In this document: positions 9,355 to 17,568 of the stretch, in pieces
How the letters are laid out: every line of letters begins with the position of its first letter
Position numbering within the stretch: the first letter of the stretch is position 1
Origin: Wandonia sp964447015
Lineage (GTDB): Bacteria; Bacteroidota; Bacteroidia; Flavobacteriales_D; Crocinitomicaceae
Direction of reading: 5' to 3'
Length of the DNA: 64,000 nucleotides
Assembly: GCA_964447015.1 (NCBI GenBank)
Contig: CAYUQU010000009.1
Coordinates: 1-64,000 of the forward strand
Notes under the pieces: model-generated
What the model saw: only the letters and a program-made list of their open reading frames with translations
Database searches by the model: none
What the model was told of the DNA's origin: nothing
Made by a program: the position numbers and the translations under genes

Positions 9355-10665
9355 ATGGAATTTTGGATTAAAGCCGGACAGCTAGTATTGTCACTCTCTA
9401 TATTAATTGTATTACACGAATTTGGACATTTTTTACCTGCGCGATGGTTTAAAACTCGTGTGGAGAAATTTTATTTGTTCTTCAATCCTGGATTCTCACT
9501 TTTCAAAAAGAAAATTGGTGAAACAGAGTGGGGAATCGGTTGGTTGCCACTCGGAGGATATGTGAAAATTTCAGGTATGATTGACGAGTCAATGGATACC
9601 GCTCAACTGGAAAAACCTGCAGAACCTTGGGAATTCCGTTCCAAACCAGCTTGGCAACGTTTGATAATCATGACTGGAGGGGTAATTGTAAACCTCATAG
9701 TAGGATTTATGATTTACATGATGGTGCTTTGGGTGTGGGGCAGAGAATATGTTTCAATGGATGTTGCTCCTCATGGTGTGCATGTGCACGAGATGATGGA
9801 AAAGTATGGTTTTCAAGAAGGAGATAAAATTTTATCTGTAGAAGGTGAACATGTAGACGACATTCGAGAGTTAAACATTGGAATTTTGCTTAGAGGATAT
9901 CGAAGTATTGAAGTTGAGCACTTAGATGGAGAAGTGGAAATGATTACTTTACCAGAGGATATCGACTATAATCTCTTTAAGAAAGATGCTTATCCTGCTT
10001 TTTCAGTTCGAAGCCACTTTTCTGTGGATAGTGTTTTATCAGAAGCCCCTGCAATTATTGCTGGTCTTCAGAAAGGAGATAGCATTATTTCTTTGAATGG
10101 AAATGAGGTCGTGTATTTTGGTGATTTTACAAGAGAAATAAGAAAGCTTAAGAACGAAAAAATTGAATTGGGAGTTTGGCGCGAAGGCAAGGAACTCTTA
10201 TTAACCCCATCGGTTGATTCGCTCGGTAATCTGGGTTTTATTTCAACTCAAAATTATGTTGTCAAAGTTGATTATACTCTTGGCGATGCTATGGTAAAAG
10301 GTTTTTCATTCGGCTATTGGACCCTGAGAGATTATGTTTCGCAAATGAAATTTATTTTCACAAGTAAAGGAGCATCTAGTTTGGGTGGTTTTGGTGCAAT
10401 TGGAAACATGTTTTCGGCAACTTGGAACTGGCAGTCGTTTTGGATGACAACGGCTTTTATATCCATCGTATTAGCGTTTATGAACATTCTCCCTATCCCA
10501 GCTCTTGATGGAGGTCACGTGATGTTCTTGCTTTATGAAATGATAACAGGTCGTGAACCGAACAAAAAGGTAATGGAATACGCTCAAATGGCAGGAATTA
10601 TACTGTTGTTAGGGTTGCTGCTTTATGCCAACGGGAATGACATATTTAAAGCCTTTTTCAAATAA
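9355..10665 (+). CDS. rseP: RseP-family site-2 zinc metalloprotease
   Basis: An intramembrane protease that cleaves transmembrane substrates such as anti-sigma factors. Of about 436 aa. The first membrane helix carries the HExxH zinc motif VLHEFGHF (about residues 20-27). GGYVKISGM follows, then two PDZ-like regions (about 120-290), and a C-terminal helix pair with the third ligand region NILPIPALDGGHV (the LDG motif). The ATG at 9355 was chosen over a TTG two codons upstream. It is followed after 2 bases by the convergent tadA. The substrate in this organism is not evident. Confidence 0.93.
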   Translation: MEFWIKAGQLVLSLSILIVLHEFGHFLPARWFKTRVEKFYLFFNPGFSLFKKKIGETEWGIGWLPLGGYVKISGMIDESMDTAQLEKPAEPWEFRSKPAWQRLIIMTGGVIVNLIVGFMIYMMVLWVWGREYVSMDVAPHGVHVHEMMEKYGFQEGDKILSVEGEHVDDIRELNIGILLRGYRSIEVEHLDGEVEMITLPEDIDYNLFKKDAYPAFSVRSHFSVDSVLSEAPAIIAGLQKGDSIISLNGNEVVYFGDFTREIRKLKNEKIELGVWREGKELLLTPSVDSLGNLGFISTQNYVVKVDYTLGDAMVKGFSFGYWTLRDYVSQMKFIFTSKGASSLGGFGAIGNMFSATWNWQSFWMTTAFISIVLAFMNILPIPALDGGHVMFLLYEMITGREPNKKVMEYAQMAGIILLLGLLLYANGNDIFKAFFK

Positions 10666-10667
10666 CA

Positions 10668-11111
10668 CTATCGCTTTTTAGCAAAGAAATCAAGAATTAA
10701 GGCACTGCATTCATCTGCCATTATTCCACCAATCACTTCGGTTTTTGGGTGGTAGATGTTTGGCTGAATTCGCCCCGCTCCTCTTTTAGGGTCAGCTGCG
10801 CCAAAAACAATTCGCGAAATCTGCGACCAATACAACGCACCACCACACATGACGCAAGGCTCTAACGTGACATACAATGTGCATTGCATCAGATACTTTC
10901 CGCCAATAAAATCAGCTGCTGCGGTGATTGCCTGCATTTCAGCGTGAGCGGTAACATCATTTAGTTTCTCCGTAAAATTGTGCGCACGAGCGATAATTTG
11001 GTTGTTTGCAACGATAACAGCTCCTACAGGGATTTCATCTAATTCAAAGGCTTTTTGTGCTTCGTTTAGTGCTTGTTTCATAAAATATTTGTCGTCAAAA
11101 GGCTCTATCAT
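10668..11111 (-). CDS. tadA: tRNA-specific adenosine deaminase
   Basis: Deaminates the wobble adenosine of tRNA-Arg(ACG) to inosine. The 147-aa protein carries the cytidine-deaminase-like zinc site HAEMQAI (His and the proton-shuttling Glu) and PCVMCGGAL (two Cys ligands), with the expected IPVGAVIV upstream. Length and motif order are normal for TadA. Convergent with rseP with a two-base gap. A free-base guanine deaminase is the main alternative, but TadA fits better. Confidence 0.9.
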   Translation of the reverse strand: MIEPFDDKYFMKQALNEAQKAFELDEIPVGAVIVANNQIIARAHNFTEKLNDVTAHAEMQAITAAADFIGGKYLMQCTLYVTLEPCVMCGGALYWSQISRIVFGAADPKRGAGRIQPNIYHPKTEVIGGIMADECSALILDFFAKKR

Positions 11112-11177
11112 AACCGAAAATGCAATAAATTAGCTGCAAATTACGTATTCTACTTAAGAAACGTGTAAACTATTACT

Positions 11178-12059
11178 ATGAAAAAGACGAAGTTTTTGTT
11201 AGCGATTGCTGTTATAGCACTCGCAGCGTGTAAGAAAGAAGATCCTGTTACTCCACCAGTTGATGATTCAGGTCCGAAGTTGGTATTCAAATTTAAATTT
11301 GACCCTGATCAAGAAAGATTAAACGGTTTTGGTCAACCAACGACTGTACCTGCTGAACACGGTGCTCAAACACCTTCGTTTAATGGAATGTCTGCACATT
11401 ATATCGAGCTAGCTCCATCCGCATGGACTGCTTTAGGGACTGGTGAAGTAGTGTTTTTCGGTCCAGAAACTACTGTAGGTGGTCAGAATGCAATTGATTT
11501 TTCAAAATCAATTATCCGCGGTGATGGACAAGTGTTTTACTCTAAACCATTGAGTCAAATTTCACCAAATACTTACCAATGGGCACGCGTATCATTGGCA
11601 TATCAAAATTTTGATATCAATTTCCGATGGGACGGTGTTGACTATGTTGGAACAGTAGCCTCTTTTGTAGCTTATCGCACGTACATTCAGAATTACATAA
11701 TCAAAACGGCTCAAATGTCAATTAACTCCAATAAAGACCAAGGATACTGGGGATTTGAAGCAACTTATCCTGTAGTTGGCGCAGTTACTATTGATGGTCA
11801 AGCACCAGGAACTACGGTTCCGAATCCTTTGTTTGATTCATCCCCAATTCCTGCGGGAAGCTGTGTGGTTACAGGGCCATTCGCAAGCGGATTGACAATT
11901 ACTGGAAATGAAACAGAGGACATCGTTGTAACACTTTCATTCAGCATTAACAACAGTTTTGAATGGTATGATGTAGATCAAGACAATATTTATGAAAGTC
12001 AAGCAGGAGATTATCCTGTAGACATGGGAATCCGAGGATTGATTCCGATTGTAGAGTAA
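11178..12059 (+). CDS. hypothetical lipoprotein
   Basis: A 293-aa predicted lipoprotein. The signal peptide ends with lipobox LAACKKE (Cys at about residue 19), followed by a short Pro/Asp linker. The mature domain looks beta-rich, with conserved-looking segments such as FKFDPDQERLNGFG, MSAHYIELAP, ARVSLAYQNFDI and NKDQGYWGFE. I do not recognise a named family. It is monocistronic: divergent from tadA upstream and ended by a strong terminator shared with lspA. Confidence 0.75.
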   Translation: MKKTKFLLAIAVIALAACKKEDPVTPPVDDSGPKLVFKFKFDPDQERLNGFGQPTTVPAEHGAQTPSFNGMSAHYIELAPSAWTALGTGEVVFFGPETTVGGQNAIDFSKSIIRGDGQVFYSKPLSQISPNTYQWARVSLAYQNFDINFRWDGVDYVGTVASFVAYRTYIQNYIIKTAQMSINSNKDQGYWGFEATYPVVGAVTIDGQAPGTTVPNPLFDSSPIPAGSCVVTGPFASGLTITGNETEDIVVTLSFSINNSFEWYDVDQDNIYESQAGDYPVDMGIRGLIPIVE

Positions 12060-12080
12060 TAATTCTCAACAAAAAACAAA

Positions 12081-12116
12081 AAGAGCGAAATTGGTTATCC
12101 AATCTCGCTCTTTTTT
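12081..12116. terminator. bidirectional terminator between the lipoprotein gene and lspA
   Basis: Stem AAGAGCGA-ATTGG / CCAAT-TCGCTCTT around a TTAT loop, with an A-run on the left and a T-run on the right. It can serve both convergent genes. Confidence 0.88.
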
Positions 12117-12133
12117 ATTAATATTATTTGAGT

Positions 12134-12841
12134 TTACAGATTTTTACTTTCTTCACTCTCACTTTCATTCTGCATCTCCTCACTTTCGCTCTCATTCTCA
12201 CTCTGATTATCCTCGTTCTTCTTTTTCTTGTTACTAGGAAAATACGTACGTTGACGGATTAGCACCATAATAACTCCACATGTAATAGATGCATCAGCGA
12301 CATTCCAAATTGCGCCAAACACGTCTTCACCACCTAGCCAAGGAACCCACTCGGGCCATCTGGCGTTGAATTGAAACATATCTACTACGTTGGCGAAGAG
12401 GAAGCCTTGTTTGCGCAAAACGTATGTACCATCACTTGTTTGCACCCAATTGAAAGGAGATGTTTCATCAAATTCAAAAACGTAATCATAAACTGCACTG
12501 TCTATTAAATTTCCCGTTGCACCAGCTAAAACAAGACTTATTGCCACAATGTATTCTGTACGTACAGCTGGAATTTTTAATTGCTTTATCAGATAATATG
12601 TCAACCCAATAATTGCAAAAAGGCGGAAAAGACTAAGTGCTAATTTTGCCCACCAACCCGAGCCAAACGTTGTGCCGAATGCCATGCCTTGGTTTTCAAT
12701 GTAAAGCAACCTAAACCAGTCGCCAAACACATTCAAGGGTTGGTTGAGCTCAAAGCTTGTTTTTACCCATATTTTGAAAACCTGATCGATAATCAAAATA
12801 GTGAAAATCAAGCAAATTGCTATGATAGTTTTTCTGTTCAA
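12134..12841 (-). CDS. lspA: lipoprotein signal peptidase (signal peptidase II)
   Basis: Cleaves the signal peptide of prolipoproteins after lipid modification of the Cys. The 235-aa protein has four membrane helices. The aspartyl catalytic pair lies in GNLIDSAVYDYVF and WNVADASITCG, which are diagnostic for LspA. It is longer than the usual 160-200 aa because of a loop insertion typical of Bacteroidota and a highly charged Glu/Asn/Ser C-terminal tail of about 40 residues. The DksA-like gene ends 12 bases upstream, so the two form an operon. Confidence 0.93.
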   Translation of the reverse strand: MNRKTIIAICLIFTILIIDQVFKIWVKTSFELNQPLNVFGDWFRLLYIENQGMAFGTTFGSGWWAKLALSLFRLFAIIGLTYYLIKQLKIPAVRTEYIVAISLVLAGATGNLIDSAVYDYVFEFDETSPFNWVQTSDGTYVLRKQGFLFANVVDMFQFNARWPEWVPWLGGEDVFGAIWNVADASITCGVIMVLIRQRTYFPSNKKKKNEDNQSENESESEEMQNESESEESKNL

Positions 12842-12853
12842 TGAAATTGTGAA

Positions 12854-13246
12854 TTATCCTTGAGCGTTCTTCGCTTCGATACTTAATGTCGCGTGAGGAA
12901 CCAATTTTAAACGTTCCTTGCGAATTAATTTACCCGTTTCGCGACAAATTCCATACGTTTTATTCTGAATTCGAATAAGCGCATTTTGTAAACTCTGCAC
13001 AAATTTTTCTTGACGAGCAGCCAATTGAGCCATTTCTTCACGCGAAAGCGTCTCCGAACCGTCTTCCATCATATTGAAACTACGTCCTGTATCATCAGTT
13101 CCGTGGTCATCACTGTGAGAGAGCGATCCTTTTAATAATTCTAGATCAATTTTAGCCTCCTCTAATTTTGCAAGGATTATTTCCTTGAATTCTTCTAATT
13201 CAGCATCTGAATATCTTGTCTTTTCTACGTTATCTTCTTTTGCCAT
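12854..13246 (-). CDS. DksA/TraR-family protein without zinc cysteines
   Basis: About 130 aa, starting at MAKEDN (two codons inside a longer in-frame start). The first half is a predicted coiled coil. The C-terminal YGICRETGKLIRKERL followed by PHATLSIEAKN aligns with the DksA zinc-finger region. Only one of the four cysteines of the classical CxxC...CxxC finger remains, as is common in Bacteroidota homologues. The coiled-coil tip would enter the RNA polymerase secondary channel if it acts like DksA. It is cotranscribed with lspA. Confidence 0.85.
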   Translation of the reverse strand: MAKEDNVEKTRYSDAELEEFKEIILAKLEEAKIDLELLKGSLSHSDDHGTDDTGRSFNMMEDGSETLSREEMAQLAARQEKFVQSLQNALIRIQNKTYGICRETGKLIRKERLKLVPHATLSIEAKNAQG

Positions 13247-13359
13247 AGTCATTAAGTTTGTACCTAAAATAGCGTTATTTTTTGAAAGAGAACAAATATA
13301 ATAGAAATTCGTTTGATTGTTAGATAAACTTTTATAGTTCTAGAATTATCTTATTCACA

Positions 13360-13367
13360 TATCTTTG
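13360..13367 (+). promoter_or_regulatory. predicted -7 promoter element, leaderless spacing
   Basis: TATCTTTG lies five bases before the ATG of the nitroreductase gene. A start site close to the start codon is implied. Confidence 0.55.
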
Positions 13368-13372
13368 TATCA

Positions 13373-14014
13373 ATGAAAGAGAGTACAATTATAGAGGCAT
13401 TGTCTTGGCGCTATGCTTGTAAAAGGTTTGATTCAACAAAAAAATTGTCGGATGAGAAGCTGGAGAGAATCTTGACCGCGTTGAATTTAACTCCCACGTC
13501 TATGGGTATGCAGCTGATGAAGTTCATTGTGATAGAAGACGAAAAACTCAAGGCTGATTTATTGCCCTATGCTTATAATCAACAGCAAGTAGTCGACTGT
13601 TCTCATTTGTTGGTGCTTTGTCGTGAAACTTCCGTGACAGATGAATTTATAGATGAATATATAAATCGTTCAGCAGAATTGCGCAATCAAGATCTAGATT
13701 CACCCAAAATTTTAGGTTTTCGAAAAATGCTTGAATCTGCAAACTTGTTGAGTGAAACAGATCGTGTAAAATGGCTCACCAATCAGGTTTTTATTGCTCT
13801 AGGAGTGTTGCTCACAGCGTGTGCGTTAGAGAAAATAGACGCATGTCCTATGGAAGGTTTTGTTCCGTTTGAATTTGATGAGGTTTTAGGATTGACAGAA
13901 CGCGGATTAAGTAGCGTAGTCGTTTGTCCCATTGGCTATAGACACGAAGAGGATATTTATCAAAACTTGCCAAAAGTAAGACGGGAGTTAAACACAATTG
14001 TAGAATACCTTTAA
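13373..14014 (+). CDS. NAD(P)H-dependent nitroreductase-family oxidoreductase
   Basis: An FMN-dependent oxidoreductase of the NfsB type, 213 aa, cytosolic. The N-terminal FMN-binding pattern RYACKRFDSTKKL is followed by PTSMGMQLMKFIVIED. The C-terminal half contains ALGVLLTACALEKIDACPMEGF and VVCPIGYRHEED, as in the NfsB/dihydropteridine reductase group. The physiological substrate cannot be read from sequence. The next gene starts two bases after its stop, indicating cotranscription. Confidence 0.88.
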   Translation: MKESTIIEALSWRYACKRFDSTKKLSDEKLERILTALNLTPTSMGMQLMKFIVIEDEKLKADLLPYAYNQQQVVDCSHLLVLCRETSVTDEFIDEYINRSAELRNQDLDSPKILGFRKMLESANLLSETDRVKWLTNQVFIALGVLLTACALEKIDACPMEGFVPFEFDEVLGLTERGLSSVVVCPIGYRHEEDIYQNLPKVRRELNTIVEYL

Positions 14015-14016
14015 GG

Positions 14017-15066
14017 ATGTCACTTCCCTCTTTTTTTCGACTTACGGAAGCACCAACCAAAGAAGTAGTTGAATTACTTCAACGGACACAGCTTGGTACA
14101 AATGGCGCGCAATATCGTCATCTGGATACGCAAAAGAGAGTAGTAGAACTTGTAAACCCGCTTTTTCTGTTTGTTCAGCGTCATGACAAAGTGCTTGGCA
14201 ACATCACATTTTGCAGACGACCGATGCCAGATGGAAAGACTACATTCTATATTCGCTATTTTGCCTTTGATTCGAAATGGAGTTCTTCAGGAAAGAGCAT
14301 GAGTAAATCTAAAGAGAATACCATTCTCAAAAAAGGTCTAAATACATTTTTTTCCGATGCATTTGCTGGTAAATACGGTGAAAAACCTGAGTTGTTTTAC
14401 GCTTATATCGAACCTCGAAATGCGCGTTCACTGTGGATGGCAGAATCGTTTGAATTTAAGATGCTCGCAGAAATCAATACGTTTTCGTTTAGTCGATTTT
14501 TCCCAAAAGGATTAACAGATGTTCGTCAATTAGAGTATCAAGAGCTACTTGAATACGAGAATTTGTTGAATCAAATGTATGGAGAACACAGTCTGTTTTT
14601 TCCTCGCCACACGATAAAAGACAAACCGATTTACGGTTATTTTGAGAATGGAAAAATGACAGCTGCATGTAAAGTGCATATTGTCAATTGGGAAATTATT
14701 CGATTACCGGGAAAAGCAGGTGCTGTACTGACAAAGATGATTCCATTTATTCCCTTATTAAATAGAATTATCCGACCTAAATCTCACAGATTTGTGGTTA
14801 TAGAAGGTCTTGTCGCGCCAAAAGCTAAGCAAAATCAGGTTACTGCGCTTTTTGAAAGTATTTTAGCCGATACACAGACCAATTTGATGCTTTTTTGGTA
14901 TGATAGTAAGGATGAGTACGTAAACCAATTAGTTTCCACTCAAAGCAGAGGGATTTCTAAATATCTCGTGCGAAATCAACGTGTTAAACTGGTGGGGAAA
15001 CAACAGCCCAACCAAGAAAGTGACATGACAGGCCCTTTTTATGTTTCAGGTTTTGATTTAATCTAA
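14017..15066 (+). CDS. hypothetical protein, possibly GNAT-fold
   Basis: 349 aa, soluble, with no signal peptide. Segments such as LFLFVQRHDKVLGNITFCRR, YAYIEPRNARSLWMAESFEF and VVIEGLVAPKAKQNQVTALF resemble the strand/motif-A layout of N-acetyltransferases, perhaps two tandem half-domains. No diagnostic acyl-CoA binding motif is clear, so this is tentative. It follows the nitroreductase by two bases and probably shares its promoter. Confidence 0.6.
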   Translation: MSLPSFFRLTEAPTKEVVELLQRTQLGTNGAQYRHLDTQKRVVELVNPLFLFVQRHDKVLGNITFCRRPMPDGKTTFYIRYFAFDSKWSSSGKSMSKSKENTILKKGLNTFFSDAFAGKYGEKPELFYAYIEPRNARSLWMAESFEFKMLAEINTFSFSRFFPKGLTDVRQLEYQELLEYENLLNQMYGEHSLFFPRHTIKDKPIYGYFENGKMTAACKVHIVNWEIIRLPGKAGAVLTKMIPFIPLLNRIIRPKSHRFVVIEGLVAPKAKQNQVTALFESILADTQTNLMLFWYDSKDEYVNQLVSTQSRGISKYLVRNQRVKLVGKQQPNQESDMTGPFYVSGFDLI

Positions 15067-15151
15067 GACTTTTCCGTTAGCGATTTTATTTTTTTTGCAT
15101 TGCTACCAAATAACAGAAATACTTTACTATCTTGTTAAAAATTTACTACAA

Positions 15152-15595
15152 ATGGCTACTGTATTCGAAACAAGATTAATCGGTAATATCGGCAAAGATG
15201 CTGTTGTCCGAAACATGGAGAGGGGAGTTGTTGCAATCAACTTTCCCGTTGCACACAATAAAAATTGGAGAGACAAGCGTTCTGGCGATGCCAAAACCAA
15301 AACTACCTGGGTAAACTGCACGATTTGGAAGAAAGAAGGCGCTAATATGCGAATTCTCGATTTTCTAAAGAAAGGAACCTTGGTGGAGCTAGTTGGTACT
15401 CCATTCGCAAAAGCGTACTTGCAAGAAGACAACACTATCAAGACAGAAATTAGACTAAACGTCTCAAAAACAAATATTTTACGCCCCGCACGAAGTGAAG
15501 GAGGCGATGGCGCTGACTACGACACAGACGATATTGATGACGATTTCAACGATTTCACTGTTTCTGATGACGATTTTTCGTTCGACAGCATATAG
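15152..15595 (+). CDS. ssb: single-stranded DNA-binding protein (acidic tail variant)
   Basis: One of four SSB-type genes in this window. About 147 aa, starting at ATG 15152 (MATVFETRLIGNIGKDAV) rather than an upstream TTG. Residues 1-110 are the OB fold, with the typical VNCTIWKKEG strand. The C-terminus is strongly acidic and ends DDDFSFDSI instead of the canonical DDDLPF tip. SSB coats single-stranded DNA in replication and repair, and the acidic tail recruits partner proteins. This copy stands alone in front of tRNA-Asn. Confidence 0.88.
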   Translation: MATVFETRLIGNIGKDAVVRNMERGVVAINFPVAHNKNWRDKRSGDAKTKTTWVNCTIWKKEGANMRILDFLKKGTLVELVGTPFAKAYLQEDNTIKTEIRLNVSKTNILRPARSEGGDGADYDTDDIDDDFNDFTVSDDDFSFDSI

Positions 15596-15667
15596 TTGAT
15601 ATTCAATCAATTTAAGATATTCAATAAAAAACTTTTGTTGTAAGGCATTCCAAATTATTTTTTTGTC

Positions 15668-15675
15668 TATATTTG
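15668..15675 (+). promoter_or_regulatory. predicted -7 promoter element of tRNA-Asn
   Basis: TATATTTG fits TAnnTTTG and lies 30 bases before the mature tRNA 5' end. A TTG-containing stretch lies upstream at about -33 distance. Confidence 0.6.
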
Positions 15676-15705
15676 CAACCGCTAAAGAAATTTAGCTCAG
15701 GTTTT

Positions 15706-15779
15706 TCCTCCTTAGCTCAGTTGGTTAGAGCATCTGACTGTTAATCAGAGGGTCCTTGGTTCGAGCCCAAGAGGAGGAG
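15706..15779 (+). tRNA. tRNA-Asn (GTT anticodon)
   Basis: A complete 74-base cloverleaf. Acceptor stem TCCTCCT pairs with AGGAGGA, with discriminator G. The D arm is GCTC/GAGC, the anticodon arm TCTGA/TCAGA carries loop CTGTTAA (anticodon GTT), the variable loop is GGGTC, and the T arm CTTGG/CCAAG carries loop TTCGAGC. The CCA end is not encoded (the next bases are CAG). It has its own promoter and terminator. Confidence 0.97.
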
Positions 15780-15793
15780 CAGAAACAGTATAG

Positions 15794-15827
15794 AGTGTGA
15801 GTCTTGAGTAAGGCTCACACTTTTTTT
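15794..15827 (+). terminator. terminator of tRNA-Asn
   Basis: Stem AGTGTGAG-TCTT / AAGG-CTCACACT around loop GAGT, followed by seven T. Confidence 0.9.
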
Positions 15828-15837
15828 ATGAAGTTTT

Positions 15838-15890
15838 CTTGGGCGAGAAGTCTATACCGACGTTAGTCGGTAAGCCCAAGAGGAGGAGCA
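15838..15890 (+). pseudogene. interrupted second copy of the tRNA-Asn 3' end
   Basis: AGCCCAAGAGGAGGAGCA at 15873-15890 is identical to the real tRNA 3' end at 15764-15781 (18 bases). On its left, CTTGGGCGAG resembles the 5' side of the tRNA T arm (CTTGGTTCGAG). Between these parts sit about 24 extra bases carrying the hairpin TACCGAC-GTTA-GTCGGTA (15855-15872). No acceptor 5' strand, D arm or anticodon arm is present, so this cannot be a functional tRNA. It is followed by its own terminator, which suggests a decayed tandem tRNA duplicate or the residue of an integration at the tRNA 3' end. Confidence 0.7.
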
Positions 15891-15910
15891 AACACAGTGT
15901 GAGAAAAGAG

Positions 15911-15939
15911 AGCGAGTTCTGAGGGACTCGCTTTTTTTT
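15911..15939 (+). terminator. terminator after the tRNA-Asn 3' copy
   Basis: Stem AGCGAGT/ACTCGCT followed by eight T. It occupies the same relative position as the terminator of the intact tRNA. Confidence 0.88.
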
Positions 15940-16046
15940 GTGGGGTTTCTAGGTGTCGACAATTTGCCGACGTGAACTATAAACCTTTTACTTTAGTTAT
16001 ATTTGAGCACTTAGTTTTTAGACTTAAGTTGAATCAATGCCAAATT

Positions 16047-16352
16047 ATGAAGTTTTTATATAAGTTTTCACCAGTAATTATTTTCTTGATAGGCACTTTT
16101 TTATGGATTAATTCAAGATATAATTCTCCAATAATCTTAATTTTAAATGGAATAATTGTTTTAATCGCAATTGGTCTTGTCGCTCTTGTGCCGAGTGTCA
16201 TATTTTATTTGCTATATAAAAGAAGAACTAAAACTATTGCAAAAGAGGAACTGTACGTGAAAACTACCTTTTATGATTTCTTTTCAAAGTTTCTTTTTTA
16301 TATCGGCATTGTAATTTGCTTGTTATTTTTGATTTGGAGGGATTTACTGTAG
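16047..16352 (+). CDS. small membrane protein, unknown function
   Basis: About 101 aa, starting at ATG 16047; the longer in-frame start would add 25 codons that look non-coding. Three membrane segments are predicted: about residues 8-23 (SPVIIFLIGTFLWI), 28-55 (a long Ile/Leu/Val-rich stretch) and 80-97 (FLFYIGIVICLLFLIW). A basic loop YKRRTKT lies between the second and third. No family recognised and no operon partner. Its position right after the tRNA 3' copy is compatible with acquired DNA, but nothing else supports transfer. Confidence 0.6.
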   Translation: MKFLYKFSPVIIFLIGTFLWINSRYNSPIILILNGIIVLIAIGLVALVPSVIFYLLYKRRTKTIAKEELYVKTTFYDFFSKFLFYIGIVICLLFLIWRDLL

Positions 16353-16622
16353 TGACTCAATTTACTTTTTATGAAGGCCTCCTTATTCAATAGCATAGCC
16401 AAACAATCGTAAATTTAAACGGGCCTAGACTTTTTTGCTTCTACCTTGTTCCTACGACACTACCGTTTCTTGTCACTCGTCTTCACAAGCTATCGCTTGC
16501 TCTTTTTGGCAACCTGTGCCGACATTTATGTCAGTATGAAAAAAAGAAGCACGTGAATGGCGAACGTTACAATCAGTTTTGCCACGATGCTTAATAGAAA
16601 TAACTACGTTAGTTTAATCTTT
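16353..16622. other. intergenic region with a short imperfect palindrome
   Basis: 270 bases without a credible ORF. It holds GCCGACAT-TT-ATGTCAGT (16518-16535), an imperfect hairpin sharing the CCGAC arm of the one in the tRNA 3' copy. No terminator with a T-run is obvious. Confidence 0.4.
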
Positions 16623-17096
16623 CTACTCATGATGATAAGGCTCATTCTTCAAAATCGTCATTGCGCGATAGGTTTGCTCGATGAAAAATAAGCGAATCAT
16701 TTGGTGAGAGAAGGTCATTTTCGATAGGGAGAGTTTTTCATCTGCTCGGTTATAGACGTCGGTGCTGAAACCATAGGGGCCACCGACAGCGAAAACGATG
16801 TTTTTCAGACCTTTGTTGAAGAGGTTTTGGTAATAATTGGCAAATTCAACTGAAGAGTAACTTTTGCCTTTGTCGTCAAGTAAAACTAAATAGTCGCCAG
16901 GTAATAATTTCTCCAAAATGCTTTGACCTTCTTTGAGTTTGATTTGGTCTTCGGAGAATTTTTTGGCGTTTTTTAGATCGGGAATTTCTATTTTTTCAAA
17001 TGGAACGTATTTCTGCAACCGTTTTAAATACTCATTCTCACCTTCCGATAAGAATGCTTTTCCAGTTTTTCCAATACATATTAGTTTGATTTTCAT
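16623..17096 (-). CDS. rlmH: 23S rRNA (pseudouridine1915-N3)-methyltransferase
   Basis: A SPOUT-fold methyltransferase that modifies pseudouridine 1915 in helix 69 of 23S rRNA on assembled ribosomes. The 157-aa length is normal. The SAM-binding trefoil knot is seen as VFAVGGPYGFS and SLSKMTFSHQMIRLFFIEQ, ending YRAMTILKNEPYHHE, the characteristic RlmH C-terminus. It is transcribed alone, with a TAATTTTG element 19 bases before the start. Confidence 0.96.
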   Translation of the reverse strand: MKIKLICIGKTGKAFLSEGENEYLKRLQKYVPFEKIEIPDLKNAKKFSEDQIKLKEGQSILEKLLPGDYLVLLDDKGKSYSSVEFANYYQNLFNKGLKNIVFAVGGPYGFSTDVYNRADEKLSLSKMTFSHQMIRLFFIEQTYRAMTILKNEPYHHE

Positions 17097-17115
17097 AAAT
17101 GCAATTTGCCCTAAG

Positions 17116-17123
17116 CAAAATTA
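17116..17123 (-). promoter_or_regulatory. predicted -7 promoter element of rlmH
   Basis: TAATTTTG on the minus strand, 19 bases before the rlmH ATG. Confidence 0.5.
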
Positions 17124-17148
17124 GGGTTTAATTACACTTGACCAAGGT

Positions 17149-17568
17149 TTAAGAAAGCATTTTGTTTTTTTTGAGTTGCTCAACCCATTCGTAAGCTTGC
17201 TCAAATGTGTCGAATCGTGCGAAAGGAATTGTGCGTTTGTTTTGCTTCACGTAATTATCAACAATGATTCGCTGGGCTAAATTGTTGGTGACAAAAGCTT
17301 CCGCGCGAAAAGGCTCGTCAGGTCTAGTCATTGAAAACATGCGTGCATCAAGATCAACAGTTGAAAACTCACCAAATTCCATAATCATATAAGCTCCTTC
17401 TATATTATATCTTTCACGAAATTCCATAGACCTTTTGATACAATCTAACGTGAGCACTTGGTCGCGTTTTAGCTTTGCGTGATAGATATTGTTTTCAAAA
17501 TAAGCAATATCCGCCGTTCCTAAATCGTACCAGTGACCAAATTCTATTTTTTCTATTCGCTGTATCAT
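17149..17568 (-). CDS. hypothetical protein, possibly STAS/SpoIIAA-like
   Basis: About 139 aa, soluble, starting at the ATG of MIQRIEKIEFG; the longer frame begins with TTG. The alternation of strands and helices (GAYMIMEFGEFSTVDLDAR, then AQRIIVDNYVKQ, then FARFDTFEQAYEWVEQL) resembles small STAS/SpoIIAA-type proteins that occur widely in Bacteroidota without a known role. The assignment is by general pattern only. It stands alone between rlmH and the divergent S9 peptidase. Confidence 0.6.
   Translation of the reverse strand: MIQRIEKIEFGHWYDLGTADIAYFENNIYHAKLKRDQVLTLDCIKRSMEFRERYNIEGAYMIMEFGEFSTVDLDARMFSMTRPDEPFRAEAFVTNNLAQRIIVDNYVKQNKRTIPFARFDTFEQAYEWVEQLKKNKMLS

Noticed and set aside
11178..12059. 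Assignment of the lipoprotein to the MbnP copper-binding family
   Set aside because: Only the general lipoprotein layout fits; the internal segments do not match that family's pattern.
15955..15971. GTCGACAATTTGCCGAC as a third CCGAC hairpin
   Set aside because: Only four base pairs form a stem; this is within chance expectation.
15706..16352. A genomic island integrated at tRNA-Asn
   Set aside because: No integrase or mobility gene is present and only one small membrane protein gene follows; a relic remains possible but an island is not supported.
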